Assembly: GCA_020055645.1 (NCBI GenBank)
Contig: CM034547.1
Span: 36,862,909-36,926,908 of the forward strand
Reading direction: 5' to 3'
From: Tomocerus qinae
Taxonomy: Eukaryota > Arthropoda > Collembola > Entomobryomorpha > Tomoceridae
Length of the DNA stretch: 64,000 bases
Shown: piece by piece, positions 1-13,881 of the stretch
How positions within the stretch are numbered: the stretch's first letter is position 1
Layout of the letters: the number at the start of each line of letters is the position of its first letter
The notes under the pieces: generated by a model
The model's database searches: none
Seen by the model: only the letters and a program-made list of their open reading frames with translations
What the model was told of the DNA's origin: nothing
Translations under genes and position numbers: made by a program

Positions 1-2490
1 AGAAGATGTCTATGTGGATGTTGACGTGGATGAAGAAATTGAGAGACAAAGTCCACCTTCACATTCCCAACAATCATCTGTTGATTTAGGGGATTTGATC
101 TTACCTGATTTAACCGAGTCCCCACTTCAAGCTATTTTCGATATGGAAGTTAAAATGGCATATATCAACGAAATTTGCGACGCGTTGCCTGGATCTGGAC
201 GAAGTGACAGCATGAGCAGCAGTAGTCGATATTTTAGTCGTAGAGACTCAGAGGCTACAGTTATTGAGAGACCGATCGAACCAAGTAGGAAACTTTCCGT
301 AGATCAGTTGGATAACTCTGATCGACGCGCAAGAAATCGTAGCAGCTCTGGAAATGAATCCGACTTTTCGAGCAGCATCTCTGTTGGAAGTCAAAATCAA
401 ATATCCAGTGTTGTGGCTACAAAACCGGAAGACCGGTGGTCTCTATTGGAAAAGAAGTATTCCAAGAGTATGACTGCTGTGAATTTACTTGCACAAAAAC
501 CAGAAGCGCCTGCACCAACGCTCACACCTGCAGTTTCCGTCCCAAAAATCGTCACTTGTGCTAGTGAGGTCGTTGAAAAGAAAATAGAGCGCATTATTGA
601 GAAAAGCAGCACAGATACTCTGAACAAAAAGTCTGTTGGAAGTAAAGTGATTCCCAGAGGTAGAAATGACTTCAAATCATTGGCTGAAAAATGGCAACAA
701 ATGTCGGCCGATGGAAAACCGTTGCCGCCGACAAAGAATCACAATGCTGTACCGGAGAAGTTAAACTTGTCTCCTCAAAATTCGAGTGCTGGAGCAAATC
801 TTGGATTGAGGACCCGCTTGGCGTCCCCTCCTCCAGCTCTTCTTCCAAAAAGTCTTCTGACAAAAACAAATAGCGCTGATTTACTAATGGAAAATTCAAA
901 TCGTCATCAGCAACGTCCAAATATTTCTCCTAAGCCTGTTTCGATTGTTGCAAGCGAAACCATCGTAAAGAATCCCATCCCAGATGAAAGCGATATGATT
1001 GACCCTGCTCGCGAAGCTGATATTGCCTGGGCTGCTGAAAAGAGGCGAAGTGATGTCACTTCAAATAACAGTCGTCTGTCGACGGAGCCAATGTTACCTA
1101 TGAATGCCACTAAAAGGTCTGTCAGCGTTAATGACATTCGTAAAGCATTTGAGAAAGCGGAGATTGCTGTCAACGCTTATGGCCGAGATGACAATGGTGC
1201 TACAAATAAAAAGGAAACATCTGGATTGAGTTTGCCATCAGCGCACTTCCGCGTTTCCTCTTTTGACAGCACTACGAGTGAAGACAGCAGTGCCACGACA
1301 CCCGCCGGAATTTACGGTTCTGTAAACAGTCTCGTCTCTTCGGCTCCCAGAGACCCATATGGAAGCATCACATCGCTGGCTTCATCGACCAGTTTGATTT
1401 CTCCTCAGGTAAAAATCCACATCTAAGACAGGGTGAAAGTTGACTTTCACCATTTATTAATTTGGAAATGGGAACTGAAATCTACATCTATCTAAGTAAT
1501 AATATATTTCACAATGTAATCTCTAATTTAGGAGCTGCAACAATTGATTGATGAAGCAAATCAGTCTTTAGAGGAGGCAGGAACCCCTTCCCATGAAGTT
1601 TCCGTTGTAATACTTCATCGTGAATTTGCGGGAGGCAGCCTTGGAATCACTCTTGCTGGTGGAGCCGATTACGAAACAAAAGAAATCACTGTACGTGTTA
1701 TACTCATGTTTACATTTCATTTCTTCAACAGAAATTAATTAAATGTTTTTTATTCAGGTGCACAAGGTGCTCACCGGAAGTATTGCAGATAGGGACGCTC
1801 GTGTCCATCGAGGAGACAGGATCTTGTCCATAAATGGAAAAAGCACAAAAGGATTAACTCATCGCGATGCTTTGAACTTACTTAAGGTAAATAATTTTTA
1901 TTGCGCATAGTTCTTTATGGTTCTGCTTTACCCGGATTTTTATTAATAATGTAATTTCTATACAGGCACCTAGAACCGAAGTTGTTTTGGTCGTGTCTCG
2001 TGGCCGAACAGCATCCAACGGTTTCCAAACAATAGAAGAAACGAGCGCAACTCTGGATAGAGCTGTTGAGCCATTGCTCAATGCAACGATTGCTGGACTG
2101 TTGGACCAGGATGAGGATAGTACATACAAATGGGGACCTTTGAGAACTGTGATTCTGGTTAAGGATGGAGCTGGTCTTGGATTTAGCCTGGAAGGAGGAA
2201 AGGGCTCCATTCATGGTGACAAACCTCTGACGGTCAAGAAAATATTTATCGGTAAGTATTTTTCAAAGTTTAATGTACTAAATTTTAAAATCTTCCGAAG
2301 ACCTTATTCTAATATTCAATGATTTGTTACAGGCGGACCTGCAGAGAAAAGTGGAGATTTAAAGGTGGGCGATCTCATCACATCCATAAACAATGTAAAC
2401 GTATCGTCCAAATCAAGAACTGAAGCTTGGAATTTTATGAAGAAGATTGGAGATGGTGAAGTCAAAATTACTGTGAGGTCGCCTATATAA
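1..2490 (+). CDS. Pro-interleukin-16/PDZD2-like two-PDZ protein, 3' part (5' end outside window)
   Basis: Exons <1-1408, 1532-1690, 1758-1886, 1966-2251 and 2333-2490 join with consistent phases and GT-AG borders. The frame is open through base 1 with no ATG at the edge, so the gene starts to the left. The first exon encodes about 465 residues of low-complexity Ser-rich sequence with Arg/Ser stretches, probably disordered. Two PDZ domains follow. The first (about 1598-2010) has the loop [11 protein letters not shown]. The second (about 2140-2480) has [11 protein letters not shown] followed by [12 protein letters not shown], which closely resembles the C-terminal PDZ of vertebrate pro-IL-16. 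The protein ends 6 residues after the last strand, as in that family. PDZ domains bind C-terminal peptides, so a cytoplasmic scaffold role is inferred; the partner is unknown. Family assignment is by recognition of the PDZ sequence only. Confidence 0.85.
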
Positions 2491-4596
2491 TTGACATTTA
2501 AGTTGAGGACGGACATAGACTCTCTGAAATGAATTGTGTAAGATGGGGAAAGTCCGTTCCTCCTTGTATTTACCTTTTTAGTTGTTGAATAGTTATTGTA
2601 CAAAGTCTTTTTACAGAAAACTCAATTTTATCGTATTTCGCTTTGTAAATGAGATTTCTACTTTAATCTGTTAGATTTAGTATTACATATTAGTAAGTAC
2701 CCTAAAAAATAATTTTTTAAATGATAGATGCAATAGCGAACGTTTTTAGGTTAAGGTGGACGCTTTGTTAGTCAAAACTCACTTAACGAATGTATGATTA
2801 AAAGTGTATTTTTAAACAAATTTGAAACTAAGGAATTGAAAAGCATATTCTATTTGAAATCTGTTACTTGTATGCGTGTGTGAAATAATAGATACGTATT
2901 CGATAACTGAAAGCAACATAGTTTGCAATGCATAATTAGTTTGTAGGTATGTATTTGTAAAGCTATGTTTGTTTATATCTGTAAGTAGTCCTTTAGCAAA
3001 TAGTAGTTCAATATAAATTATCATCAAGGAGTTGTGCTGCTATTGAAGATTCCTAAGCTTTAAATTTTACTAGTTGATTTTTTAAGTAAATGATTTGTAA
3101 TACAGAATTAATAGCTTAATCAAAATATCTAGATACTATTAAGGCTATTTAGTTTACATCGTACATCTGCCTACACATTATTATTGTAAATACGAAGGAG
3201 TTTATTAGAGATATATGTATTGTGTAAAATGATATAATACTATACAAACAAGTTGTGCTGAAATATTAACATTTTGAATGATGTAATTTTTGACATTTTA
3301 ACAAACTTGAATTTTAAAATAGAAAAAACAGAAACAGAATATCTGACTAATTTTGTAAATAATTAAGAATACTGAAAGAGTCAGTAAGTTTATATACATA
3401 CGCAGAAGACAACGAATAATGACACAACATTAATATATACTAACAGAATGTCCTCATAAGTAATCCAGAGCTCTATTACTATGTAGTGACTACACAATGA
3501 CAAGCTATTATATATATTTATAATATTTTAATGTGGAAAACCGTTGAGCGCTTATAATATTGAGTTAGCCAACGATTTATTTGATGACAGGAAACATCAA
3601 AAATCCAGGTTGAATACATTAAATACATAAAGATAGAAATAGACTAAATGGTTGAACAACTATGTAAACCCCGAGTTTTTAATAAGCATAGAGAACTACT
3701 GACAAAACAATTATACATGCAAATCGTGAATACACATGGCAATTTACACAACTGCTGCACCTTCAACTACAACATTATATAACACGATGTAATATGAAAT
3801 ACGAAATACAACACAAAACGGTTTGACGAACTTGGATGTGAGATTTGAAGTGGCCGTTCTTAATTGACTAATGTCAATTGTATATAAATTGAGTGTGGAC
3901 GAGTGAGCGTGGCGTTAACAATGTTAAGTAACGAAGCAAGTTTTGCTTTACGCTAAAATACTACCTACAAATATATGTAATTGTTTTACTTAAAAACGAT
4001 ATTGTTATGTGTAAGCAACCACATTTAGTAGTGTGTACAATGCATGAACTCAAGCTTGATTTCTTGAACTTGTATTGTGACAGCATTTGATTTAATAGTT
4101 ATGAAGTGGCTATGTAGAATGTACGACTGGTGAAGGCAAAGTGTTTCGATTAGAGTTGATCAATAAAGTAATGTGTTGAAATGAAATCTTTCTTTGGCTC
4201 TCATTCCTCCATTGGACTTGATCTATAATGGATTACGGATATAAATGAAATTCGATACAGGATTACACTAGTACAGAGGCTTCCATTCTGTCCGGTGCTT
4301 GCTTTGTTGGTCAAATTGGTTACCATGTAGCTTTATGGTTACAAGATGAATAGGTACAAGCGAAAATTATACACAACATAATTTAGAAAGAGCTTCCCGA
4401 TATTCGATTAGCATCGATATCAACATCCAAGACGAACATCATGTAAGCACATCTACGCGACCATCAGAGATCATTTCGATTAATTGGCATTATATTAATA
4501 ATTTGGCCCATTTGACTCGCTTTGGCACAAATTATTTGTAAAATTATCACTTGTTCAAATTGGACTGAAAAATTTATAGTTTAAAAGTGTTTAAAG
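2491..4596 (+). other. Long 3' UTR of the PDZ gene plus short intergenic stretch
   Basis: There is no coding sequence here. The first good AATAAA after the stop is at 4162-4167, so the 3' UTR is probably about 1.7 kb. Two UGUAAAUA octamers (3185-3192 and 3354-3361) match the Pumilio-binding consensus. The remaining 430 bp before the next start codon shows nothing recognisable. Confidence 0.5.
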
Positions 4597-6599
4597 ATGC
4601 CAATTCCTGCTAGAACTTTTATGCATTTGGATGAAACATCTAAACATCCATCTAGTAATAAATATGAACTCTTTAAAGATCCTTTACAAACAGACTTTTG
4701 TGAGGACATGGAAAAGGTAAAAGGAATCGCATCCCTTTATCACAAGAAAGATGGCTGTAAAAGTAAGAAGAAAATTAAAGGAACGAACCAGCACAGAAGA
4801 AATACACAAGCCAACATCCATTTGGCACATGGTTCTGAAGTCGGTAACGACTTTGTCAGCTTTCAGTAATGCACATCAGTTTTATCATTTCGTACAAATT
4901 CATGCAAAGCTTTAGAATAATAATCACTACCGTCAATAAGAATTATACTATACATGTATTGTACCACAACAATTGTAGGAATCATAAAGATGTATGCATG
5001 AATATTCGATGATTTTAATTAATTAATTGAATACAGAATTGCTTATTAATAACAGAGTGGAACAACCCACCCGTATAGCTATGCGGTTAGAACTTTTAAT
5101 GGATTCTGCTGTGGTGAAACTGAACGATAAAGATTATATGAAAAAACTTTACAAGAAACTTGTAGAAGACGAATTAAACCGCGAGAAGAAATATTTACAC
5201 AATCGAGAAAAAATGGAAATAGAAAGAGTTAAAGAGCTCGTAGTGTCAGGGAAAATGAACCCTACTGATGATTTACAGCATTTATATCATCATCCAGTTT
5301 TTCGGTGAGTGAGTTTTCTGGGCTGTTAGTTAACCTAATCTACGACAAACAAAACAACTAAGTCATTTAGAGTTATATAGTATACATAATTTATTTTAGT
5401 GTATAAAAATATATTGTAAATGAACTTTAATGGAAATTCTGAAAAATTAACATTATAATTTGTATTTCCTTACTTGAAAGTGTTAACAAAATGCTGCATC
5501 GCCTTGAAGATTATAATGCAAACTTTTACGCTCAAGACAAACCAAAAGTTCAAGCTATAGCAATAGATCCTTTTGAATTTGACCCAAATGGTAAATTCTT
5601 TTCGCATTTGCACAAAACAGGAGAATTATGGGTTCCATCTGAAGAGATATTGGCTAGAGAGGAGAAGCTTCAAGGTAAAATTGAAAGAGCAAAGCAAAGA
5701 CTGATGGAAAAACGACATAAAGAAGCTGACGAAGCTAAAATGCTGAGAACACTCTTTAAAAGTGATGAAGAGCAGGAGAAAATGGAGCCCTACCAAAGCA
5801 TGACAAGCTTAGGATCTAGTGGGACTGCATATGGAGAATCGGACAATTCTGAACAAAGAGCAGAACGTAAGAAAAACACTTTTAACTGCATGTCAACTTA
5901 TTTAGTATTTCATAAAAAAGCAGTTTAAACGTCAAATATGTATGTCCATAGGTGGAAAAATGAGAATGGAACTTCATTTAAGAGAAGAAAATAGAATGGC
6001 CATTAAAGATAGGCAACGTAGAGAGCTTTTGGAAAAAAGAGAAAAAGAGAGGAGAGCCAGACAAGAAGCCCGAATGAAAGAAAGGAATAAGGTATTTTTC
6101 GATGAAAAGGAAGAAGAACGGAATAGGATAATTGAAAGGCATCAAGAAAGAATGCGTAGGTTCGATTACGACTATCAGCGCATTCCTAGGCCAGAACCCG
6201 GGTATAACAAATCCGCGATGGGTTCAATATTTAAAATGCAAGATACGCCTCCGCATCTGAATGAAGAAGCCTCGTTCAAAAGGCTTAGGAAAACGTACCA
6301 CTTAAGGGGATCTGATGTATACGATACTTATCGTCCTCCTAATAACCCACTAGTAGCTAAATATATAGATGGTTGTCAGGTAATGTCCGATGTAAAATTC
6401 TGCATATTATTATAGATTGAAGGTTATAATATCCTTACACTAACCCGTATCGTTTCGATTCATGTTTGTTTATGTTCAATTGACTTTCTGTTTTCAGGAC
6501 ACTAAACAACTATATGATAACGGAAGAGCTGTTAAAGGCGTATATACCAGAGAAATGAGGAGAGCTGACGATTTTATGATAAAGTTAAATAGATTATAA
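4597..6599 (+). CDS. Unrecognised coiled-coil protein, 476 aa
   Basis: Five exons join in phase: 4597-4843, 5037-5304, 5481-5866, 5952-6379 and 6498-6599. The start is the ATG of MPIPARTFMHLDE; no better upstream ATG is visible. The donor after exon 1 is taken at 4844 because only that one restores phase with exon 2. The N-terminal third is basic and polar. From about residue 110 on, Lys/Glu/Arg-rich helices predominate, strongest in exon 4 (REKERRARQEARMKERNK), so a long coiled coil or single alpha-helix is likely. A conserved-looking globular tail with Tyr, Pro and Arg follows (DVYDTYRPPNNPLVAKYIDG). There is no signal peptide or membrane segment. AATAAA lies at 6614-6619. I do not recognise the family; cytoskeletal or axonemal coiled-coil proteins have similar composition, but that is only a guess. 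Confidence 0.75.
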
Positions 6600-7229
6600 A
6601 AAATTTTTTGGGAAATAAAATTCGATGTGTCACATGGATAAAGTGGCTGTACCTATTTTATGGTCAGTGGTGAACGCTAGGGTTAAAGTTGGACTAAATA
6701 TTACAAGTACAGAAACTACGATAAGATTATTTGCGACTTTTATTTTAATACAAAACTGCAATTATGCGATGGAATACATTACAGTTTACCGTCAGTCACC
6801 TCCCCCTTCCCCACATTGCAACTTAAGGCAATGAGAATTAATGCGATTGGGGATCTGAATCTTTATTTAAAGTAAAATATTTTGAAAATAAATGATTAAA
6901 GACAATGTATATAGAAGCTTTTAAGCCTTTTTTATGCTGCAAATGATATTAGTAAAACTTAACTAAATTATCATGATAAAATCACGAAAAGCGCTAGATG
7001 TACAGGGTATCTAAGTAAATACAATACAATGTTCCAGGCCAGGTAAGAATTAAAAACTATTACAATCTAGGCCTACAGATATAAATACACTATATATACA
7101 TACATTACATATTCTTGGTTTTGTAAAAGAACAACACAAAAAGAATTCAACAGAAAACATTAATTAACCTACCAACGCATTAATAAAATTAAGGTGCTAT
7201 ATATAAATAGATTTTTTAAAAGATAATAA
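6600..7229. other. Convergent 3' flanks, no gene seen
   Basis: This is the tail-to-tail gap between the coiled-coil gene (+) and NOL6 (-). It should contain both 3' UTRs. AATAAA at 6614 serves the plus-strand gene; no clear AATAAA was identified for NOL6 on the minus strand. Confidence 0.4.
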
Positions 7230-10200
7230 TTAATCTTTCGTCTCGATCCGATCAATGATACCGGTCCCCATAATTTCAATACATTCCATTATTCCAAGTA
7301 AATTGCCAATAATCTGCTTATCGTCATAAAGTTCTTTTCCGTTAACATCAGACACCTGTTAAAAAGATCAATTATTAATAATTGTCAATACACAGGTACC
7401 TGTTATTATTTCCTGTATGTATAATATTTGCAAGTTGCAACTATGCATTAAGTAACCTTAAATGGCTGAGGAGTTCGAGCAGTAGGTTTCCACACAACGG
7501 CAATAAAATTTCCACCATAGAGGTCATGCAAAAACAATGCCAAGTGTCCAAAAGCATCCCTCAGTTCTCTCAAAAACTGTTGTACTGGATCAAAGTCGAC
7601 AATTGGCATAAGTTCTTCGTTGTCCTTAATATATTGTTTAAACTTCAAAATATTTTCTGTAGCAGAATCGATTGTCTGTGTTTTTCTGGGATCCATTTCC
7701 CTTCTAATCCATATTACGACATCAAATTGATCGGTTGTAGGACGGAAAAGAGCCTTAAATCTGTTTCCCATATCAGCAGGGCTAATTTTCTTTGACTGAC
7801 ATAAGTCATTGGAAACAATCGACAAAGCTTGAGTAGCAAGGGCAGCGGCACGTTGAACAATAATAGGATGTATATTTTTTGTCCAAACTGAGCCAAACTT
7901 GTCTTCCGGTGTTGAAATAAAAATTGGAGGAAAATCTTCCCGTTTCCGTGCGAAAATCGATTCTATTTTAGATATTTCATCTTTGCTTAGTTTTTCGTTA
8001 AAATTCAAAATTACTGGCATGGCAGGCCAATCATTTGTTGATACGAGGAACAAAAACCTAAGAAATCCAGTTTGAGCTTCATTTGGGGGTGATAAATGAG
8101 GGGCAAAATAGAGAAACAATTGTGCTACAAGCAGTTCAATAGACTCTTCAGTAAACCTGCAGTCGGGAACATCGAAATTTTTGTCATATTGTAAAGGAGA
8201 CGCCAGTAATAATTGAGAGGATATCCATCGCTTAGCCAATCGACATGTTTTTCCATATGCTTCAAATTGGCGATGAAAAGAATGTAATGTTGACGTCAGC
8301 TGTGGTAAAACTAAAGTTTCTTTTTCCAGTAACAATGATTCTGGGTTATCGCGAATTTTCAAAATACCATCATTGCCTTGAAGTTGCTTTAGAAGAATAA
8401 TTTCTCTGAAGTATGTCAGACGAATTCTGAATATAAATCCATCTTTTATAACATCAACATGGCGCGGGTACACTTGGGTAGTGAGCCCAAATTGATCTTT
8501 TAATAACTGTCCAATTCGGATGATAAATGCACATTTTAATCTTTCAATTGCCTGCATGTCATCTGGCCACTTTCCACTTGACTCCAGATGGACCATTACC
8601 CCAATTGGCTCCACATACTTGGGACATTTTGTTATGGTTGAATCTTTTGAATCCTTAATAATTAAGCATTGTGTCTCTGGGCGTAGAAATGTCAATAATG
8701 CACTAGAGTAGAATCTTTGAGGAGGTGTCGGATACACATTAGTGAACCTGAGAACTGATGATGTTCCCTGCACAGAGGTAATATTTAAAGGAAGACCTTC
8801 CAATTGTCTAAGAATTTTCGAAAGTTCGTCAAATGACGATGATGCTGAATTAGTAATTTCATCTAAGAGAAAAGGTACTTGCTCTTCTTCAAGATCTGCA
8901 ATTCGAGGTCGTTTCGGTTTTGAACTTTCATTACCCACTTTGCTCCGTTTTTTGCCTTTGAGTTTTATCTGTAAATATCCACACTCAATAGATTTCTCTA
9001 ACTGTCCATCAAGGTAGTGTAATTCCGTATCTTTCAGCTTGATGCCCAAATGTTTTTCCAAAGAGTATTTAATCATGTGGTAGCAAATCCTGAATTTTGA
9101 ATCAATTTCATCAAACACAACTGTTTCCAGCATGGTTCCATCTTTAAACCTTCTCAATTCGGATTTTTCTCCCCAAAAGTGTTTAAACTGGGAGACAACG
9201 AGAGGATCTTCTGACTCGCATTTTTCAACAATCTTAAAAGCAGCTTCTCTATTTATTATGATTCCAAACCTAATGCAATCACCAGCTGATTGGGAATCGG
9301 GAGGTGGCTCTGAAATGTCCCACTCATGACATTCTTGTAATTCAACATCAATCAATTGTATTCTCTTCCCCAAAGCCTTTTCTAAGACATCGCCAACTAA
9401 AGAAATGCCGATTGGACGAAAGTAATCAGAATGATTTAAAAAGAAACGATCATACTGACTTTCCTTTTTAAAACGTGTCTTCAGGATATCAAGTTTTCTC
9501 AATCTGTTAAAACAAAATTTTGGTCACATATTTAGGTTTAAGTGCAAATAAAACTTCTAGAATATGTGTACAATAAACACTGGTATTAAATATTGTCTTA
9601 CTGTAAAATATGATCGAAATTATACAGGAATGGAACTTTTTTGATGAACATAGCTTGAAATCCAGACACATGAGCTCCATCCAATATAGTTAGTGCCCTC
9701 TTTGCTTCATATTGAACCCTTCTATATGTAAACTTGGACATATTGGCAGTATAATTCATATGGCCGGAGTCATCCAAAAACACAACATCGAAATGCAAAT
9801 GCCAGTCTGACATCACTGACTCTGAATTTATACTGATGCCTGCAGTTGTCCAGTCCATACTAGCTAAGTTGTTGAAAACAATTCGAATAAGTTGATAGCT
9901 GCTCATCATTCCGTTAATTTTATTTTTGGATGCCAAATAGCATACGAACATTGTCATTATGTGACAGGAAAATGCACCATAACCCTGTAAATAATAAAAT
10001 TAATTGTAATTCGATTTAAGCTCCTTGTGTTTAGTAAAAGCTGAAAATTTATTCAAAAAATTGCCTTGTTTAAAGCTCGTTGATGAAGCCAAACTTTTAG
10101 CATTTTTATAGCATCCTTGATATTAGTACTTTTTTCTAGAATTTTTTTTGGTAGTAACTGTTCTCTTTGAAGAAGACAATCGCTAACAATACTGGAATTG

Positions 10201-11948
10201 TAATGAGGAGTGTTGTATTCCGGTTCTAAAACAAATTGAAAATAAGAAAAATAAAGCCCTTTCTCTTTATTTTTGCTCAAAAACTGTTGGACAATTAATA
10301 CGTTTTACTTACCATCTGATGGAAAAGCCACACCATTGAAATGTTCATAGCGTAAATTATTCATTACGGGACTAAATCTGCTCGGTTTGAAGAAATCTGA
10401 AGGTGGAACTGCATGGATAATAATAGTAAACTGCTTCTCGGTGATTTTAACCAAAGGTTTTAGAGGATTTCCTGCCTCAGTTGTAAATTTAACTTGGTCT
10501 CCTCGACTTGCCAATTGCATACCAAGATAAGTTAGATACATTGCTCTTTTTATATGGTATTTGTGATTTAAGTAATCATGATGGTTCAAAAATTCCTAAA
10601 ATAGAAATTACATTTGTTTAAATTAAAATCATTACTGAATCTTATTTGCGATTGTATATTACAATGTTTGAGATAACAACGTCCAAAATCGAGAATGAAC
10701 AAATAAAAAAATAGTAAAATAGTATACCTTTGGCATCTCCACCACTATGTCCACAGGAGACATTTTGTAAAGTGAAACATCATGTGCATACGATCCAATT
10801 ATTTTGACAACCGTAGGCTTTGACCATGTAAATGATCCTTTAGCTAGTTTAACTGGATGTATCTTCTCAGATAAGGGTAGCTTAGCACTTCCAAGCCAGT
10901 TTTTATACTCCCCCAACTAAAAATAAATAACTTATTGTAAATTAAAGTCAAGATAATTAAAATTTGTTAACAATTTATAATGAGAAACCCAGACACTTAC
11001 AGAAAATGATTCTGATTTCACTAAATTGTCTATGTAGATCACAAATTCTTCACGCCATTTTTCTACTTGTAATTTCCTTTTGGTGGTGATTGTTATTTCT
11101 GATATTAATTCTTGAATCTGGAAGCACACAACACAAATACAAAAGTTACTTATAAAACAATCAAATTTGAATTTAGTTGGTTCGCTATCTACAAAATGTT
11201 CATACAGAATATATACAATAAACCAATACAGAGGAATTCACGACTTTTACATTCTATGGTGGGTCAGTACGTCTTCCCGGTTAGTAAACAAACACAAAAG
11301 CCCCAGAACTTGGGGAGCCAGTCGCACTAACCGACCTTTAATTACTCCAGTCTTAACTTTTAATTTACCCCCAAGTGGCAAATTTTTACTTACTAACCGA
11401 GAGACCTTCTAAATTAATTAGATTCATTGCCAATCTATAAATGTGTTTATAAGAAAGCAGAAAGTACATAGAACATACTAAAACACAAAGTTAACCTGTA
11501 ACACTTTACATGTTAATTTATTTTTTAATATGCACCCACCCACGCGTACGTGCAATCATTTTATAATATAAATTCAATACAATAATTTTTTTAAGATCAT
11601 AAAATCAGTAAAACTTGCTATATTTACCTGAAACCGGTACAAGTTAGAATTGTACAAATCTTGTGTCTCTTTCAGCCTGCTGATTTCTTTCGCAGTTATT
11701 TTGATTCCTCCTGCAGTTCCGTCATCTAAAATTTTATCCAATTTGTTTTTTCTTTTAGATTTCTTCTTTTTTGGAGCAACTGTAGCATTACTATCATCTT
11801 CCAAGTCCTCCGGATTACTATTCCCTTGGTCGCTAGATTCTTCGTCTTCATCTGGAAATTTGTTGTCTTCAATAGCTTCATCAAAGTCTTCGGATTCACC
11901 AGATTCGAATTCCTCGTCAGTATCTTCTTCAAATAATCTTTCGGACAT
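7230..11948 (-). CDS. NOL6: Nucleolar protein 6 (Nrap/Utp22 family), 1208 aa
   Basis: Eight coding exons on the minus strand: 11948-11628, 11117-11001, 10916-10728, 10595-10313, 10225-10065, 9984-9602, 9503-7457 and 7355-7230. All phases join to 1209 codons. The length is close to vertebrate NOL6 (about 1146 aa). The N-terminus is very acidic (EEDTDEEFESGESEDFDE) and is followed by a Lys-rich nuclear/nucleolar-type stretch. Then come the Nrap domains, which are nucleotidyltransferase-like folds without polymerase activity in this family. Segments recognisable from NOL6 include LKVWLHQRALNK, VVFLDDSGHMNY, FWGEKSELRRFKDG and LRELRDAFGHLALF near the end. NOL6/Utp22 acts with Rrp7 in the UTP-C part of the small-subunit processome during 18S pre-rRNA maturation in the nucleolus. 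One intron has a GC donor (10064-10063). A spliced non-coding 5' exon lies at about 12102-12250. Confidence 0.95.
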
Positions 11949-12250
11949 TTTAAAATGTGTCGTGTTTGACTGTAAAATCAAAAATCAAAACAAAAATGTT
12001 TTTTATTCATTTTATGTACATCTTATCACATACTATACTATAGTATGCATTTAAAAGTCGGTATTTCATTTTATAAATTATATACCACTATTTCTACTTA
12101 CCACTGCTTTAATCCTGCTTGTAATTACACTAACAATTTATTCAGCTCGAAAACAATTTTACAGTAATTTTGCAATCCTCGTCTCTATCAAATCTAAATG
12201 CCCACGTCCAGTCCACAATCCACGTTTTATTTTACCATGCTTGTATTACT
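11949..12250 (-). other. NOL6: NOL6 5' UTR with one intron
   Basis: On the minus strand an acceptor TTTTACAG lies 21 bases before the start codon (exon begins at 11969). A donor G|GTAAGT lies at 12102/12101. This implies a 132-bp intron in the 5' UTR and a non-coding first exon of unknown 5' limit above 12102. The promoter should lie around 12.2-12.4 kb; no TATA box was assigned. Confidence 0.45.
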
Positions 12251-13881
12251 CTGCTAGCTGTATCACAGAATTTTGAAAGTTTGATAACCTCCTCCCTGTC
12301 GCAAGGATTACTGTAAAGCAAAACAGCATGCTGACCGCATGTTCGGTTGCACTAGAGTAGCATCATATTATTCAACTCATCTCAATTTAAGTTTCACGTT
12401 CAACATGGTATAGCAAAGCCTCAAAGGTACATTACAAGCAAAAAGGCAATAATAATAATATTAGGTCTCAGCCTGAACTTTGAACCCTGAAGATCCTGCT
12501 TAGTCTTTACTAAGCGCCTCTAATCTCTAAAAGTTACAGGCCTGCCTTATGCAAAGAACCATGCAGAGAATGTCCTATATTTCCAAAGTCCCTCATGAGA
12601 CTGACATTGACATCGTTATACAGCTAAATATGAGCTAAACATTATGACTAAATATTGGACCCTCTAGTTCTAAAATTGCATAAAAATCATTATAGTCAAA
12701 ACTGCAAATTATTATCTGTTCTAATGGGCATTTATTCTAAAACCTATCTTATGGGTCCACATGGAAAAATACTAATTAAATGGGTAATTTGAAATTCTAT
12801 TACGATCCAGTATGTTTCTTAGATTTTTATAACAGTTTCATTTTCATTTATAAAAGGCACAATGTACAATTAGTAAAGGTTGCATTTTTTTTACAATTTT
12901 GGCAGATCAGCAACTCTCTCTTTCGCTAAAAAAGTTGTCATTTATTTTTATTCAATATTAATCTTCTAATTCCAATAGTACAAGTATTCATAACATAATA
13001 TATTTGACGGGTGCATGAAGTTTTGTTTCTGTTTACACAAATCTCTATTTTGCGCACGACAATGTCAAGTAAAACAGATTATTGCTTTGAGTATTAGCGT
13101 AATCTGGTTTAGTTTTTCGGTTTTTCATGAACAAATGTTAACAAGAAAGCTGTGTCACTGTCACGATAAATTAAACTAGCTTGTGTTCGCCGGTTCCTAA
13201 GCGTTAAACGTTGTGACAGTCCTGACAGTCAATTTTCATTTACTGTCAAATATATTTTTCCCTATACTATTCGTTCGCTAGCTACTCGTTTGAAGGTTGA
13301 AGGTATGAATGCACCATGTGCGAATTTTGCGGACCCAATTGCTACTTGAACAACCTTCATGAATAGTGTATCAAGTTCGTATCCTTACGAAGGAAAAACC
13401 CCAATGCATACGTACACAGAACATGAAAGATACGATAACCAACGATAGCATCTTCACTAAATTGGAGTCTTAGGCAGGTGTCCAGAGGTATAATTATCAA
13501 ACCGACCGAAGCGAAGTGTTATCATATGCAAGATTTTAAAAAATAATTTATTTGTCAGGTAGTTATACAATTTTTTCTTTGCATGCAGCAGTAATAAGTA
13601 TCTCCCGTATCTCCTTAATGAACTTTGTATAATATTTCTTGGTAGCTCAATTTCAATAAACACGCATTTGTTTTCAGGTTATCTATACATCATTCACTAC
13701 TTTGTATTTCCGCTACAGTGGAAATTCCAAATTGCTACATCTTAAAATTTTTAAAGCATTGATAAATTATGCTAATGTTTGTAGTTAGTAGTATGAGCTA
13801 AGTAATAGCTAGGAAACGGGGTTCCAAAAATAATATATCCATAATTAATTAATGTCCATTTATACATTCGTACAATTTCAG
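12251..13881. other. Intergenic region, no gene seen
   Basis: AT-rich sequence with stop codons in all frames. It probably includes the NOL6 promoter at its left end. No repeats or RNA genes were recognised. Confidence 0.4.

Noticed and set aside
7382-7795. 137-codon plus-strand ORF opposite NOL6
   Set aside because: Antisense to the conserved C-terminal exon of NOL6.
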